Shown here one piece after another: positions 7,374 to 15,412 of a stretch of 24,366 nt of DNA (position 1 is its first letter; each line of letters begins with the position of its first letter). The notes beneath the pieces are model-generated. The model saw only the letters and a program-made list of their open reading frames with translations, ran no database searches and was not told the origin of the DNA. The DNA is taken from contig CALAMD010000082.1 of the NCBI GenBank assembly GCA_937925695.1, positions 1-24,366 of the forward strand, read 5' to 3'. This DNA is from an uncultured Bacillaceae bacterium. Lineage in GTDB: Bacteria > Bacillota > Bacilli > Bacillales > Amphibacillaceae. The translations under genes and the position numbers were made by a program.

Positions 7374-9215
7374 TTGAGTAAGGAAAATGATCAGAAACGA
7401 AAAAGTCGCCATTTAAATAGGTTTTATTATAAAACAGATCAAACGATTGAAAAGCCATTTAACTGGAAACAAATGGCAAGGTTGTTAACGTATGTTAAGC
7501 CTTATACAACGAATTATTTACCAGGTGCAGCATTGATGATGTTAATTTCAACTGCTGTCCGGTTAATTGTTCCAATACTAATTGGAAAGGTCGCTATCGA
7601 TATTGCGATCAAAAACGAAGATCCAACATTATTGACTTATCTAGTTTTAATTGTTGCAGGACTATATTTACTTAGTTATATAGCGAATACTTTTCGTATT
7701 AAATGGGTTAACTTATTAGGTCAAAATGTCATTTTTGATTTGAGACAACATCTGTTTTCTCATGTACAAAAGTTGTCCCATCGGTTTTTTGATGGGCGTT
7801 CAGCTGGATCGATATTGGTAAGAATTCTCAATGATATTAACTCGTTGCAAGAACTATTTACTAACGGGATTATTAATGCTTTGATGGATGTTCTTACATT
7901 GACTGCGATTATTGTTATCTTACTTGTATTGAGTCCAAAATTAGCCCTTGCGGTAATGGTAATTATCCCAATCATGTTCTACATTTCCACTAGACTAAGA
8001 CGCTCGATTCGAAGAGCGTGGCAAAATGTTCGTTTGCAGCAATCACGATTGAATTCCCATTTAAATGAAGGGATTCAAGGAATGCGTATTACGCAATCAT
8101 TTACGCAAGAAAAAGAAAATGCCGAATATTTTGCTGGGGTTAACCATGATAACTTTAACAGCTGGCGAGTTGCCACGAAGAAGAGCGCAATGTTTAGTCC
8201 GTTTGTGGAAATGAGTAATGCGATCGGTACAGTAATTTTAATTGCTTATGGTGCTTATTTAATTATATTAGGTGTCGATAATGGTGGAATTGAAATAGGG
8301 ACATTTGTTTCTTTCTCCTTCTATCTTGGCATGTTTTGGGAACCAATTTCACGATTAGGGCAAATGTATAATCAGTTATTACAGGCAATGGCAGCCTCTG
8401 AGCGGATTTTTGAATACTTAGATGAACGGCCAAATGTTGAAGAAAAGCAAAATGCTCATGTGTTTAATGAGATGAAAGGTGAAATTGAATTTAAGAACGT
8501 GCAATTTGCTTATGAAGCAGATCGAATAGCTTTACATAACATTAATTTACACATCAAACCAGGTCAAACTGTTGCCCTTGTAGGTCATACAGGAAGTGGA
8601 AAAACGACCATTGCCAACCTAGTCAGTCGCTTCTATGATCCGATTAAAGGGTCGGTTATGATTGATGGTCACGACTTGCGAGATGTTGAATTAACCAGTT
8701 TAAGACAACGAATCAGTGTGGTCTTACAAGATACATTTATTTTTTCAGGAACGATTATGGAAAATATTCGGTTTGGTCGTCCAGACGCTTCTGATGAGGA
8801 AGTCATTGAAGCAGCCAAAGTTGTCGGTGCAGATGATTTTATTCAAAAGTTACCAAATGGTTATCAAACGGAAGTTGAAGAACGGGGGAATATTCTCTCG
8901 GCTGGGGAGAGACAATTGCTATCCTTCGCCCGTGCATTATTGGCTGATCCAAGTATTTTAATACTTGATGAAGCAACAGCGAGTATTGATACGGAAACAG
9001 AAGTTAAGATTCAGGCTGCGTTAAACAGATTATTAAAAGGTCGTACAGCAATTGTTATTGCCCATAGATTATCAACAATTCGTGAAGCCGATAATATTTA
9101 TGTATTAGAACAAGGACGCATTTTAGAAAGTGGTAACCATGAAGAACTCATGCAGAAACGTGGAGAATATTATGGTTTAATTAAATCTCAATTTGAAATG
9201 TTAGACGCTATGTAA
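7374..9215 (+). CDS. yknV: ABC exporter half-transporter, catalytic-site subunit (YknV-like)
   Basis: Partner half-transporter of 613 residues with a basic N-terminal extension (about 1-35), a six-helix membrane domain (about 45-340) and a nucleotide-binding domain (about 370-605). Walker A is GHTGSGKT (404-411), Q-loop Gln452, Walker B LILD followed by the catalytic Glu533 and switch His564. Its signature is altered to LSAGE (508-512) instead of LSGGQ. With YknU this gives one normal site (this Walker A/B against the LSGGQ of YknU) and one degenerate site. The gene begins at a TTG with GGCGGGGAG upstream, 15 bases after yknU, and the two should be co-transcribed. It ends at a shared terminator facing rnjA. 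Confidence 0.85.
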   Translation: MSKENDQKRKSRHLNRFYYKTDQTIEKPFNWKQMARLLTYVKPYTTNYLPGAALMMLISTAVRLIVPILIGKVAIDIAIKNEDPTLLTYLVLIVAGLYLLSYIANTFRIKWVNLLGQNVIFDLRQHLFSHVQKLSHRFFDGRSAGSILVRILNDINSLQELFTNGIINALMDVLTLTAIIVILLVLSPKLALAVMVIIPIMFYISTRLRRSIRRAWQNVRLQQSRLNSHLNEGIQGMRITQSFTQEKENAEYFAGVNHDNFNSWRVATKKSAMFSPFVEMSNAIGTVILIAYGAYLIILGVDNGGIEIGTFVSFSFYLGMFWEPISRLGQMYNQLLQAMAASERIFEYLDERPNVEEKQNAHVFNEMKGEIEFKNVQFAYEADRIALHNINLHIKPGQTVALVGHTGSGKTTIANLVSRFYDPIKGSVMIDGHDLRDVELTSLRQRISVVLQDTFIFSGTIMENIRFGRPDASDEEVIEAAKVVGADDFIQKLPNGYQTEVEERGNILSAGERQLLSFARALLADPSILILDEATASIDTETEVKIQAALNRLLKGRTAIVIAHRLSTIREADNIYVLEQGRILESGNHEELMQKRGEYYGLIKSQFEMLDAM

Positions 9216-9227
9216 ATATGAAGGCAT

Positions 9228-9264
9228 AAAAAAAGTTCCAAGGTTGAATCCTTGGAACTTTTTT
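9228..9264. terminator. Bidirectional terminator between yknV and rnjA
   Basis: AAAAAAGTTCCAAGG (9229-9243) and its exact complement (9250-9264) surround the loop TTGAAT. Both strands end in a T-tract, so it closes both convergent operons. Confidence 0.92.
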
Positions 9265-9287
9265 GTGTTAACTTTATAATTTTATCG

Positions 9288-10955
9288 TTATACTTCCATA
9301 ATGATTGGCAAGATCATTGGTCGACGTTTTGTCTTTTCATATAAGAAAGGCGCAATTGTATCAGTGATTTCATTTTTAATTTCTGACCATTGAGTTGTTT
9401 TACGTTCCATCACTTTGTTTAGATGGTCAGCAACCATTTTTTGCGCTTCATTGATAAGATCTTCTGACTCTCTCATATACACAAAGCCACGAGAAATGAT
9501 ATCAGGTCCAGCAGCAATTTTGAAATCCTGCATATTAATGCTAACAACAACGATCACAAGACCTTCTTCTGATAAAATACGTCGGTCCCGAAGAACAATA
9601 TTACCAATGTCGCCAATTCCACTACCATCAACGTATATGGACCCTGAGGTGATTTTTCCAGCAATTGTTGCTGAATCTTTACTTAACGCTAGTACATCTC
9701 CATTATCCATGATAAATGTATTTTCACGTTTAACACCACAAGCTTCTGCCAGTTTAGTGTGTTCATGCAACATCCGGTACTCACCATGGATTGGCATGAA
9801 GAATTTCGGTTGCATGAGGCGTAGCATTAGTTTTTGTTCTTCTTGACTACCATGTCCCGAAGTATGAATATCACTTAACGGACCATGAATCACTTCTGCT
9901 CCTGCCCTAGCTAACATGTCAATCGTTCGGCTCACACTAACATTATTGCCAGGGATTGGTGAAGATGAAAAAACAACTGTATCGCCTGGAACGATTTGAA
10001 TATGACGGTGGGTTCCATTTGCGATCCGTGATAATGCTGCCATTGGTTCGCCTTGTGAGCCAGTACATAAGATCGTTATTTCGTGACTAGGGATTCGATT
10101 AATTTGTTGTGTTTCAATAAACGTATCTTTTGGTGCACTGATATAACCTAATTCTTGACCAATAGAGATTGCATTTTCCATACTTCGTCCAAAAACAGCA
10201 ATTTTTCTGTTGTGTTTTACAGATGCTTCCACAACTTGTTGTAATCGGTAAATGTTAGAAGCAAAAGTGGCAAAGATTAAACGCCCTTCAGTTTTAGAAA
10301 AAATATCTAAAATATTGTTGCCGACCACTTTTTCAGATAGCGTAAAGCCAGGAATTTCACTGTTTGTACTATCAGATAATAAGCAAAGGACACCTTCTTT
10401 ACCAATCTCCGCCATTTTGGCTAAGTCAGCAGGTTCGCCAACAGGTGTAAAATCAAATTTAAAATCACCAGTATGAACAATGTTTCCAGGAGGCGTTTTT
10501 ACAACGACTCCAAATGAATCGGGAATACTATGGGTTGTTCGGAAAAAACTAATTGATGTTTTTCGGAACTTAATGACATCGTCTTCTTTAATTGTAATTA
10601 ATTTTGCATTGCGTAATAGTCCGTGTTCTTCTAATTTATTTCTTATTAAGCCGATCGCAAGTTTACCAGCATAAATTGGCACATTGATTTCCCTTAACAA
10701 ATAAGGGATCCCACCGATATGATCTTCGTGCCCATGTGTAATAAAAAGTCCTTTGATTTTTTGTTCGTTTTGCACTAAGTAGCTGTAATCGGGAATCACA
10801 TAGTCAATTCCGAGCAGTTCATCTTCAGGAAACTTTACTCCGGCATCGATGAGGATAATTTCATCCTGGAATTGAACACCATATGTGTTTTTCCCAATTT
10901 CACCTAAGCCACCTAATGCAAAAACAGCAGTCTGGTCATTTTTAACAAATTTCAT
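9288..10955 (-). CDS. rnjA: Ribonuclease J1
   Basis: RNase J1, a 5'-3' exo- and endoribonuclease of the metallo-beta-lactamase/beta-CASP family, central to mRNA turnover and rRNA maturation in Bacillus. It has 555 residues, the same length as the B. subtilis enzyme. Metal-binding motifs are HGHEDH (74-79), His142 in RTTHSIPD, HTGD (161-164), LLSDSTN and the beta-CASP segment HTSGHGSQEE; IPIxGEY-like MPIHGEYRML follows. The C-terminal domain ends near RPMILPIIMEV. The true start is the ATG at 10955, giving MKFVKNDQ. It begins 4 bases after the rpoY stop, and its GGAG sits inside the last rpoY codons 13 bases from the ATG, suggesting translational coupling. Identity to J1 rather than J2 is supported by the rpoY linkage. 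Confidence 0.96.
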   Translation of the reverse strand: MKFVKNDQTAVFALGGLGEIGKNTYGVQFQDEIILIDAGVKFPEDELLGIDYVIPDYSYLVQNEQKIKGLFITHGHEDHIGGIPYLLREINVPIYAGKLAIGLIRNKLEEHGLLRNAKLITIKEDDVIKFRKTSISFFRTTHSIPDSFGVVVKTPPGNIVHTGDFKFDFTPVGEPADLAKMAEIGKEGVLCLLSDSTNSEIPGFTLSEKVVGNNILDIFSKTEGRLIFATFASNIYRLQQVVEASVKHNRKIAVFGRSMENAISIGQELGYISAPKDTFIETQQINRIPSHEITILCTGSQGEPMAALSRIANGTHRHIQIVPGDTVVFSSSPIPGNNVSVSRTIDMLARAGAEVIHGPLSDIHTSGHGSQEEQKLMLRLMQPKFFMPIHGEYRMLHEHTKLAEACGVKRENTFIMDNGDVLALSKDSATIAGKITSGSIYVDGSGIGDIGNIVLRDRRILSEEGLVIVVVSINMQDFKIAAGPDIISRGFVYMRESEDLINEAQKMVADHLNKVMERKTTQWSEIKNEITDTIAPFLYEKTKRRPMILPIIMEV

Positions 10956-10959
10956 AATA

Positions 10960-11169
10960 CTACACGTTCTCCAATTCGAATGTACCAGACTTTTTTTCAT
11001 ACTCTAAGTGGGCTGCGTCTAGTGCTTGAATATACTCAATGTTGATATTACGATCTTGTAATTTTTTTCTCACATCACGGACAGAGTTTGCTTCGATATA
11101 CAGACTTTTAGTACGTTCGCGCACAGGCGCTTCATCAGCTAATTCTTGATAATATACTTTAAAAACCAT
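10960..11169 (-). CDS. rpoY: RNA polymerase epsilon subunit
   Basis: Small (69 residues) acidic protein, formerly YkzG, that co-purifies with RNA polymerase in Firmicutes and has been proposed to help protect it. Recognisable blocks are FKVYYQELADEAPVRERTKSLYIEA, with a later NIEYIQALDAAHLEYEK; the length equals that of the B. subtilis protein. The start MVFKVYYQ at 11169 has AAGGAG 8 bases upstream; an in-frame ATG at 11190 lies before the ribosome site. It is first in a two-gene operon with rnjA, an arrangement conserved across Bacillaceae. Confidence 0.93.
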   Translation of the reverse strand: MVFKVYYQELADEAPVRERTKSLYIEANSVRDVRKKLQDRNINIEYIQALDAAHLEYEKKSGTFELENV

Positions 11170-11472
11170 TTCATCTCTCCTTACTTTCATAACAATTTTC
11201 CTTATGTCGTTTCCCGTTCATCTTTCTAAAATAATTGATTTTATTCAATCTACTGGTCGATTTTCTGAATTGGTCAGACAAGTGCTTTGCTTTTATTTAG
11301 ATGTTGACTCAGTGAAATATGGAAGTATGAGTTTTTTATTAAAAATGAATGAACTCAAAAACTATACGTTACCGATTCAATCCCTATTACCATATAGTAT
11401 ATTATTGTTTATAAAAATTTGAAATAAAAACACTTAATTGGAATTAAAAGGAAAAGTGTATTGTTCCTTTAT
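11170..11472. other. Gap between def and rpoY; holds rpoY promoter region and def terminator
   Basis: About 300 AT-rich bases. The left end carries a likely def terminator (11424-11459). The rest should hold the rpoY-rnjA promoter on the minus strand, but I cannot pick a convincing -35/-10 pair. A 72-codon plus-strand reading frame (11204-11422) has no ribosome site and no recognisable protein character. Confidence 0.4.
11424..11459 (-). terminator. Probable terminator of def
   Basis: ACACTT/AAGTGT (11430-11435 with 11454-11459) enclose a smaller TTAATT-GG-AATTAA palindrome. On the minus strand the stem is followed by TTTTATTTC. The stem is AT-rich and therefore of moderate strength. Confidence 0.5.
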
Positions 11473-12027
11473 CTACTCAATAATCTTCGTGTTCTCAGGC
11501 AGTAAATACGGGTTATCTTTATTAATATGATCATAAAACATAATTCCATTTAAATGATCGATCTCATGTTGGATAACGATGGCAGGGTAGTCCTTTAGAC
11601 GAAGTTTAATTTCATTGCCTTCGATGTCATGAGCCCGAACAGTCACCCGTGCATTTCTAACGACATATCCTTCAACTACCCGATCAACGGATAGGCAACC
11701 TTCACCCCCGGCTAAGCAGGCTTTTTCTACTGAATGGCTAATTATTTTTGGGTTAATAAGCTGATAACTATATAATTCCCCATTTTTATCTTCAAAATGA
11801 ATGGCAATTAAACGTTTATTAATGCCTAATTGGGGAGCCGCTAAGCCAACTCCTGAACGAAGATTGTATTTTTCAGCTACTTCTTCATCTTGACTATTTT
11901 TTAAAAAGGTTAGCATCTTATTTAATAAATCTATATCTTCTTGACTTGGTGGTAGGGAAACTTCTTCAGCTACTTTCCTTAAAGCTGGATGTCCCTCACG
12001 TAAGATATCTTTCATGGTAATCATCAT
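11473..12027 (-). CDS. def: Peptide deformylase
   Basis: Iron/zinc enzyme that removes the N-formyl group from nascent proteins at the ribosome. The 184-residue length and inserts mark it as a Gram-positive type 2 deformylase, like B. subtilis YkrB/DefB. All three motifs are present: GVGLAAPQ (59-66), EGCLSV with metal ligand Cys111, and QHEIDHLNG with His154 and His158 as ligands and Glu155 as catalytic residue. The ATG at 12027 has AAAGGAG 7 bases upstream; a second ATG three bases later is possible. It is monocistronic on the minus strand and divergent from ykyA. A second deformylase is often present elsewhere in Bacillus genomes. Confidence 0.96.
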   Translation of the reverse strand: MMITMKDILREGHPALRKVAEEVSLPPSQEDIDLLNKMLTFLKNSQDEEVAEKYNLRSGVGLAAPQLGINKRLIAIHFEDKNGELYSYQLINPKIISHSVEKACLAGGEGCLSVDRVVEGYVVRNARVTVRAHDIEGNEIKLRLKDYPAIVIQHEIDHLNGIMFYDHINKDNPYLLPENTKIIE

Positions 12028-12199
12028 TCTGTCTCTCCTCTTTCGAAAAGTATTCCTTTTTTGATTTATATATATTAGAATAAATACATGTACTTGGTGG
12101 TCTTCATATCATAGGATTATTACTTCATATTGTGAATTGTAAAACCATCCAAATCAAATATCAATTAGGTTATTCCTCTACATGTATTGTCTCATTTTA

Positions 12200-12208
12200 T
12201 GATATACT
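12200..12208 (+). promoter_or_regulatory. Extended -10 promoter for ykyA (TGATATACT)
   Basis: TG at 12200-12201, one spacer base and TATACT (12203-12208) make an extended -10 box about 60 bases upstream of the ykyA start. No good -35 stands 17 bases upstream. Motif evidence only. Confidence 0.45.
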
Positions 12209-12270
12209 AAATACTATTATATTGATCATAGCATAATTACTTTAAACATAGGGAGGATTTTGGGGGCGCT

Positions 12271-12927
12271 ATGCTTAAAAAAACTTTTTTTCCACTAATC
12301 TTTATATCATTGATTTTAGCTGCTTGCGGAGGCCCTTCGCCTGAAGAGGAAATTTATGAGCATCTAGAGGAAGCTGTTCGTTTAGAGGCTGATTTTGAAG
12401 CACAGCAGGATGAGATTACAGCTTTAGAAATAGAGGAACAAGAAATTTTTGAACAAATTGGTGATTTAAGTTTGTCTGAAATGGAAACGATTCAACAATT
12501 AGCCGAACGAGCACTTGCTATTATCGAAGAGAGAAGGGAAAAATTAACGATAGAACGAGATAGCATTTATGCTTCAAAAGAAGAATTTGAAAAAATTCAT
12601 GATCTCATTCAGGAAATATCTGCCGAAGAAGTGAAAGATAAAGCAGACGAATTGTATCAAGTCATGATGGCACGTTATGATGCTTACGATGTATTATATG
12701 ATGCCTATGACCGTTCTTTAAAGCTGGAAAAAGAATTATACATATTATATCAAGATGAAACGGTAACCGAAGAAGTATTGAGAGAGCAAATTGCTAAGAT
12801 AAATGATACTTATCAAGAAGTATTAGATAGTAATGATGAATTTAACGATCACACAGTAACATATAATGAATTGAAAAAAGAGTTTTATGATCTTGCTGAT
12901 ATTCAGGTTGTTTATAAGGAAGACTAA
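12271..12927 (+). CDS. ykyA: YkyA family lipoprotein, coiled-coil
   Basis: Predicted surface lipoprotein of 218 residues. A short basic start and hydrophobic stretch end in the lipobox LAAC, with Cys19 as the lipid-modified residue. The mature part is strongly acidic and almost wholly helical, with long Glu/Lys/Leu heptad-like stretches (about 25-110 and 140-205) that should form coiled coils. Length, lipobox and position just before pdhA match B. subtilis YkyA, whose function is not firmly known. The ATG follows GGGAGG and GGGGG purine runs. A terminator overlaps its stop, so it is probably transcribed separately from pdhABCD. Confidence 0.85.
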   Translation: MLKKTFFPLIFISLILAACGGPSPEEEIYEHLEEAVRLEADFEAQQDEITALEIEEQEIFEQIGDLSLSEMETIQQLAERALAIIEERREKLTIERDSIYASKEEFEKIHDLIQEISAEEVKDKADELYQVMMARYDAYDVLYDAYDRSLKLEKELYILYQDETVTEEVLREQIAKINDTYQEVLDSNDEFNDHTVTYNELKKEFYDLADIQVVYKED

Positions 12928-12955
12928 ATAGCTTATGGCTAATTTAGTCTTTTTT
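12919..12955 (+). terminator. Intrinsic terminator of ykyA overlapping its stop codon
   Basis: AAGACTAAAT (starting at the last ykyA codons) pairs with ATTTAGTCTT across an inner AGC/GCT stem with one bulge, followed by T6 (12950-12955). Confidence 0.8.
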
Positions 12956-13323
12956 CTGTTTATATGCTAAAAAAGGTGAGGCTTCCTCTGTCCTATATCA
13001 ACAAAAAATATTAATACAGATTAAAAAAATGACTATAACAGATCAAGGCTAAACTGGTATGACAGATCCCTGTTACATTAAAAATTGAAAAACTTTATAA
13101 GAATTAAGAGCAAAGTGATTGACCAAAGTAGGTATAATAGGATACACTCTTAATTAGATTCGATATTGTACTAGTATTTTTGGCTATCCTATTATAACAG
13201 TTTATCCATCTATTGACCCATTATTGAAACATAAAAGGATTTATTCTTTTTATTAGGAAATGATAAAGCTATGAGGATAGTAAAAATACAAAATAAGGAT
13301 ATGAAAGGAAGAGGTGACCTATC
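12956..13323. other. pdhA upstream region with inverted repeat and TATAAT
   Basis: No credible ORF lies in this gap of about 370 bases. It must hold the pdh operon promoter. A perfect TATAAT at 13133-13138 lacks a good -35 at 17 bases; TTGACC at 13120 is only 8 bases from it. A second possibility is TTGAAA with TTTTAT 18 bases later, around 13220-13250. The TATAAT is part of the left arm of an inverted repeat listed separately. A looser TAACAG...CTGTTA pair lies upstream, near 13037-13077. Confidence 0.4.
13133..13196. repeat. 12-bp inverted repeat upstream of pdhA
   Basis: TATAATAGGATA (13133-13144) is exactly mirrored as TATCCTATTATA (13185-13196), 40 bases apart. Each arm carries a TATAAT, on opposite strands. 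It could be a pair of operator half-sites, a long-loop hairpin in the leader, or chance in AT-rich DNA. Confidence 0.45.
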
Positions 13324-14406
13324 TTGAAACCCGTATTAGAAAGTATTGAAAAGAAATTTGAAATGTTTCAAATTTTAAACGAAGAGGGAAAGGTCGTAAA
13401 TGAAGAAGCAATGCCTGATCTATCAGATGAGGAACTTAAAGAGTTAATGACTAGAATGGTTTATACTCGTGTGTTAGACCAGAGATCCATTGCCTTAAAC
13501 CGTCAAGGACGTTTAGGCTTTTATGCGCCAACAGCAGGTCAAGAAGCATCCCAGCTAGGAAGCCAATTCGCCCTTGAAAAAGAAGATTTTATCTTACCAG
13601 GATATCGTGATATACCTCAATTAATCTGGCATGGATTGCCATTATATCAAGCATTCTTATTTTCTCGTGGACATTATCATGGAAACCAAATGCCTGAAGG
13701 TGTTCGAGCATTAAGTCCACAAATTATTATCGGTGCTCAATATGTCCAGGCAGCTGGAGTTGCCCTTGGAATGAAGCTAAGAGGTAAAAAAACAGTCGCT
13801 GTTACATATACAGGTGACGGTGGAACCTCACAAGGGGACTTTTATGAAGGATTGAACTTTGCTGGTGCGTACCAAGCTCCTGCGATTTTCATTGTTCAAA
13901 ACAACTTCTTTGCGATTTCTGTTCCGGTAGAAAAACAAACAGCCGCTAAAACATTAGCACAAAAAGCTGTTGCAGCTGGAATGGAAGGCTATCAAGTAGA
14001 CGGTATGGACGTGTTAGCTGTTTATGCGGCAACGAAACATGCCCGTGAGAAGGCGATTAACGGTGGCGGGCCAACATTAATCGAAACAATTTGCTATCGT
14101 TATGGTCCTCATACAATGGCAGGGGACGATCCTACACGTTACCGTACAGAAGATCTAGATTCAGAATGGGAGAAGAAAGATCCACTTATTCGCTTCCGTA
14201 AGTTCTTAGAAAGCAAAAACTTATGGTCGGAAGAAGAGGAAAATAAAGTAATTGAACAGGCTCGTGAAGATATTCGTGCAGCAATCAAACAAGCAGACGA
14301 ATATCCAAAACAAAAAGTGACAGATCTCATTAATAATATGTTTGAAGATCTTCCGTATAATCTTCAAGAACAGTTAGAAGAATATCAAGCAAAGGAGTCG
14401 AAGTAA
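13324..14406 (+). CDS. pdhA: Pyruvate dehydrogenase E1 component, alpha subunit
   Basis: The thiamine-diphosphate-dependent E1 heterotetramer decarboxylates pyruvate and acetylates the E2 lipoyl group. The 360-residue alpha subunit shows RQGRLGFYAPTAGQEA (60-75), the ThDP/Mg motif starting GDGGTSQGDFYEG (164-176) and ending at Asn193-Asn194, and the loop YRYGPHTMAGDDPTRYR near 257-273. It is about ten residues shorter at the N-terminus than B. subtilis PdhA. The TTG start at 13324 has GAGGTGA 6 bases upstream; an in-frame TGA lies 9 bases before it, so no longer form is possible. After the Asn pair the sequence is FFAIS where I recall RYAIS or RFAIS in Bacillus PdhA. It is first of four pdh genes; pdhB follows after one base. 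Confidence 0.96.
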   Translation: MKPVLESIEKKFEMFQILNEEGKVVNEEAMPDLSDEELKELMTRMVYTRVLDQRSIALNRQGRLGFYAPTAGQEASQLGSQFALEKEDFILPGYRDIPQLIWHGLPLYQAFLFSRGHYHGNQMPEGVRALSPQIIIGAQYVQAAGVALGMKLRGKKTVAVTYTGDGGTSQGDFYEGLNFAGAYQAPAIFIVQNNFFAISVPVEKQTAAKTLAQKAVAAGMEGYQVDGMDVLAVYAATKHAREKAINGGGPTLIETICYRYGPHTMAGDDPTRYRTEDLDSEWEKKDPLIRFRKFLESKNLWSEEEENKVIEQAREDIRAAIKQADEYPKQKVTDLINNMFEDLPYNLQEQLEEYQAKESK

Positions 14407-14407
14407 A

Positions 14408-15385
14408 ATGGCTCAAATGACAATGATTCAAGCAATTACAGATGCAATGCGTATTGAGTTAGCTCGGGATGAGAATGTATTGATCTTTGGTGAAGACGTT
14501 GGTCAAAACGGTGGTGTATTCCGTGCTACTGAAGGTTTGCAAAAAGAATTTGGTGAAGAACGGGTATTTGATACTCCGCTAGCGGAATCTGGTATTGGTG
14601 GATTGGCAATTGGTCTAGCCTTAGAGGGATTCCGTCCTGTTCCAGAAATTCAATTCTTCGGTTTTGTATACGAAGTAATGGATTCAATTAGTGGACAAAT
14701 GTCCCGCTTGCGTTATCGTTCTGGAAACACTGAACATGCACCAATTACGATTCGTTCACCATTCGGTGGTGGCGTTGCAACACCTGAATTACACGCTGAT
14801 TCATTAGAAGGTTTGATCGCTCAACAACCGGGTATTAAAGTAGTTATCCCATCAACACCATATGATGCAAAAGGTTTGCTGATCTCGGCAATTCGTGATA
14901 ATGACCCAGTACTCTTTTTAGAGCATATGAAATTATATCGTTCATTCCGTGAAGAGGTACCTGAAGGAGAATATACAATTGAAATCGGTAAAGCCGATGT
15001 AAAACGTGAAGGAAAAGACGTAACATTAATTGCTTATGGCGCAATGGTTCACACGTGCTTAAAAGCTGCTGAAGAACTAGAAAAGAAAAATATCGATGCT
15101 GAGGTAATTGATCTACGGACTATTTCACCTCTAGATATTGAAACGATTATTGCTTCTGTCGAAAAAACAAATCACGCAGTTGTTGTCCAAGAAGCACAAC
15201 GTCAGGCGGGTGTAGCAGCTAATGTTGTCGCTGAAATTCAAGAGCGAGCAATCCTACATTTAGAAGCACCAGTTTTACGAGTAACAGCTCCTGATACGGT
15301 TTATCCATTTGCTGAAGCAGAAAGTGTTTGGTTACCAAATCATGAAGACGTTATTCAAAAGGTCGAGCAAGTGTTGAACTTTTAA
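14408..15385 (+). CDS. pdhB: Pyruvate dehydrogenase E1 component, beta subunit
   Basis: Beta subunit of E1, 325 residues, supplying the other half of the ThDP active site. Typical segments are FGEDVGQNGGVFRATEGL (27-44), the catalytic-site DTPLAESGIGG near 56-66, and a C-terminal transketolase-like domain with VVVQEAQRQAGVAA. The start lies one base after the pdhA stop; its AAAGGAG is inside the pdhA coding end, so the two are translationally coupled and made in equal amounts, as expected for an alpha2beta2 enzyme. The pdhC gene follows after 27 bases. Confidence 0.97.
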   Translation: MAQMTMIQAITDAMRIELARDENVLIFGEDVGQNGGVFRATEGLQKEFGEERVFDTPLAESGIGGLAIGLALEGFRPVPEIQFFGFVYEVMDSISGQMSRLRYRSGNTEHAPITIRSPFGGGVATPELHADSLEGLIAQQPGIKVVIPSTPYDAKGLLISAIRDNDPVLFLEHMKLYRSFREEVPEGEYTIEIGKADVKREGKDVTLIAYGAMVHTCLKAAEELEKKNIDAEVIDLRTISPLDIETIIASVEKTNHAVVVQEAQRQAGVAANVVAEIQERAILHLEAPVLRVTAPDTVYPFAEAESVWLPNHEDVIQKVEQVLNF

Positions 15386-15412
15386 CATTAAATAAGATAG
15401 GAGGTCATCAAT

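Noticed and set aside
11204..11422. 72-codon plus-strand frame between rpoY and def
   Set aside because: It has no ribosome site and no recognisable protein pattern, and it lies in the region expected to hold the rpoY promoter and def terminator.
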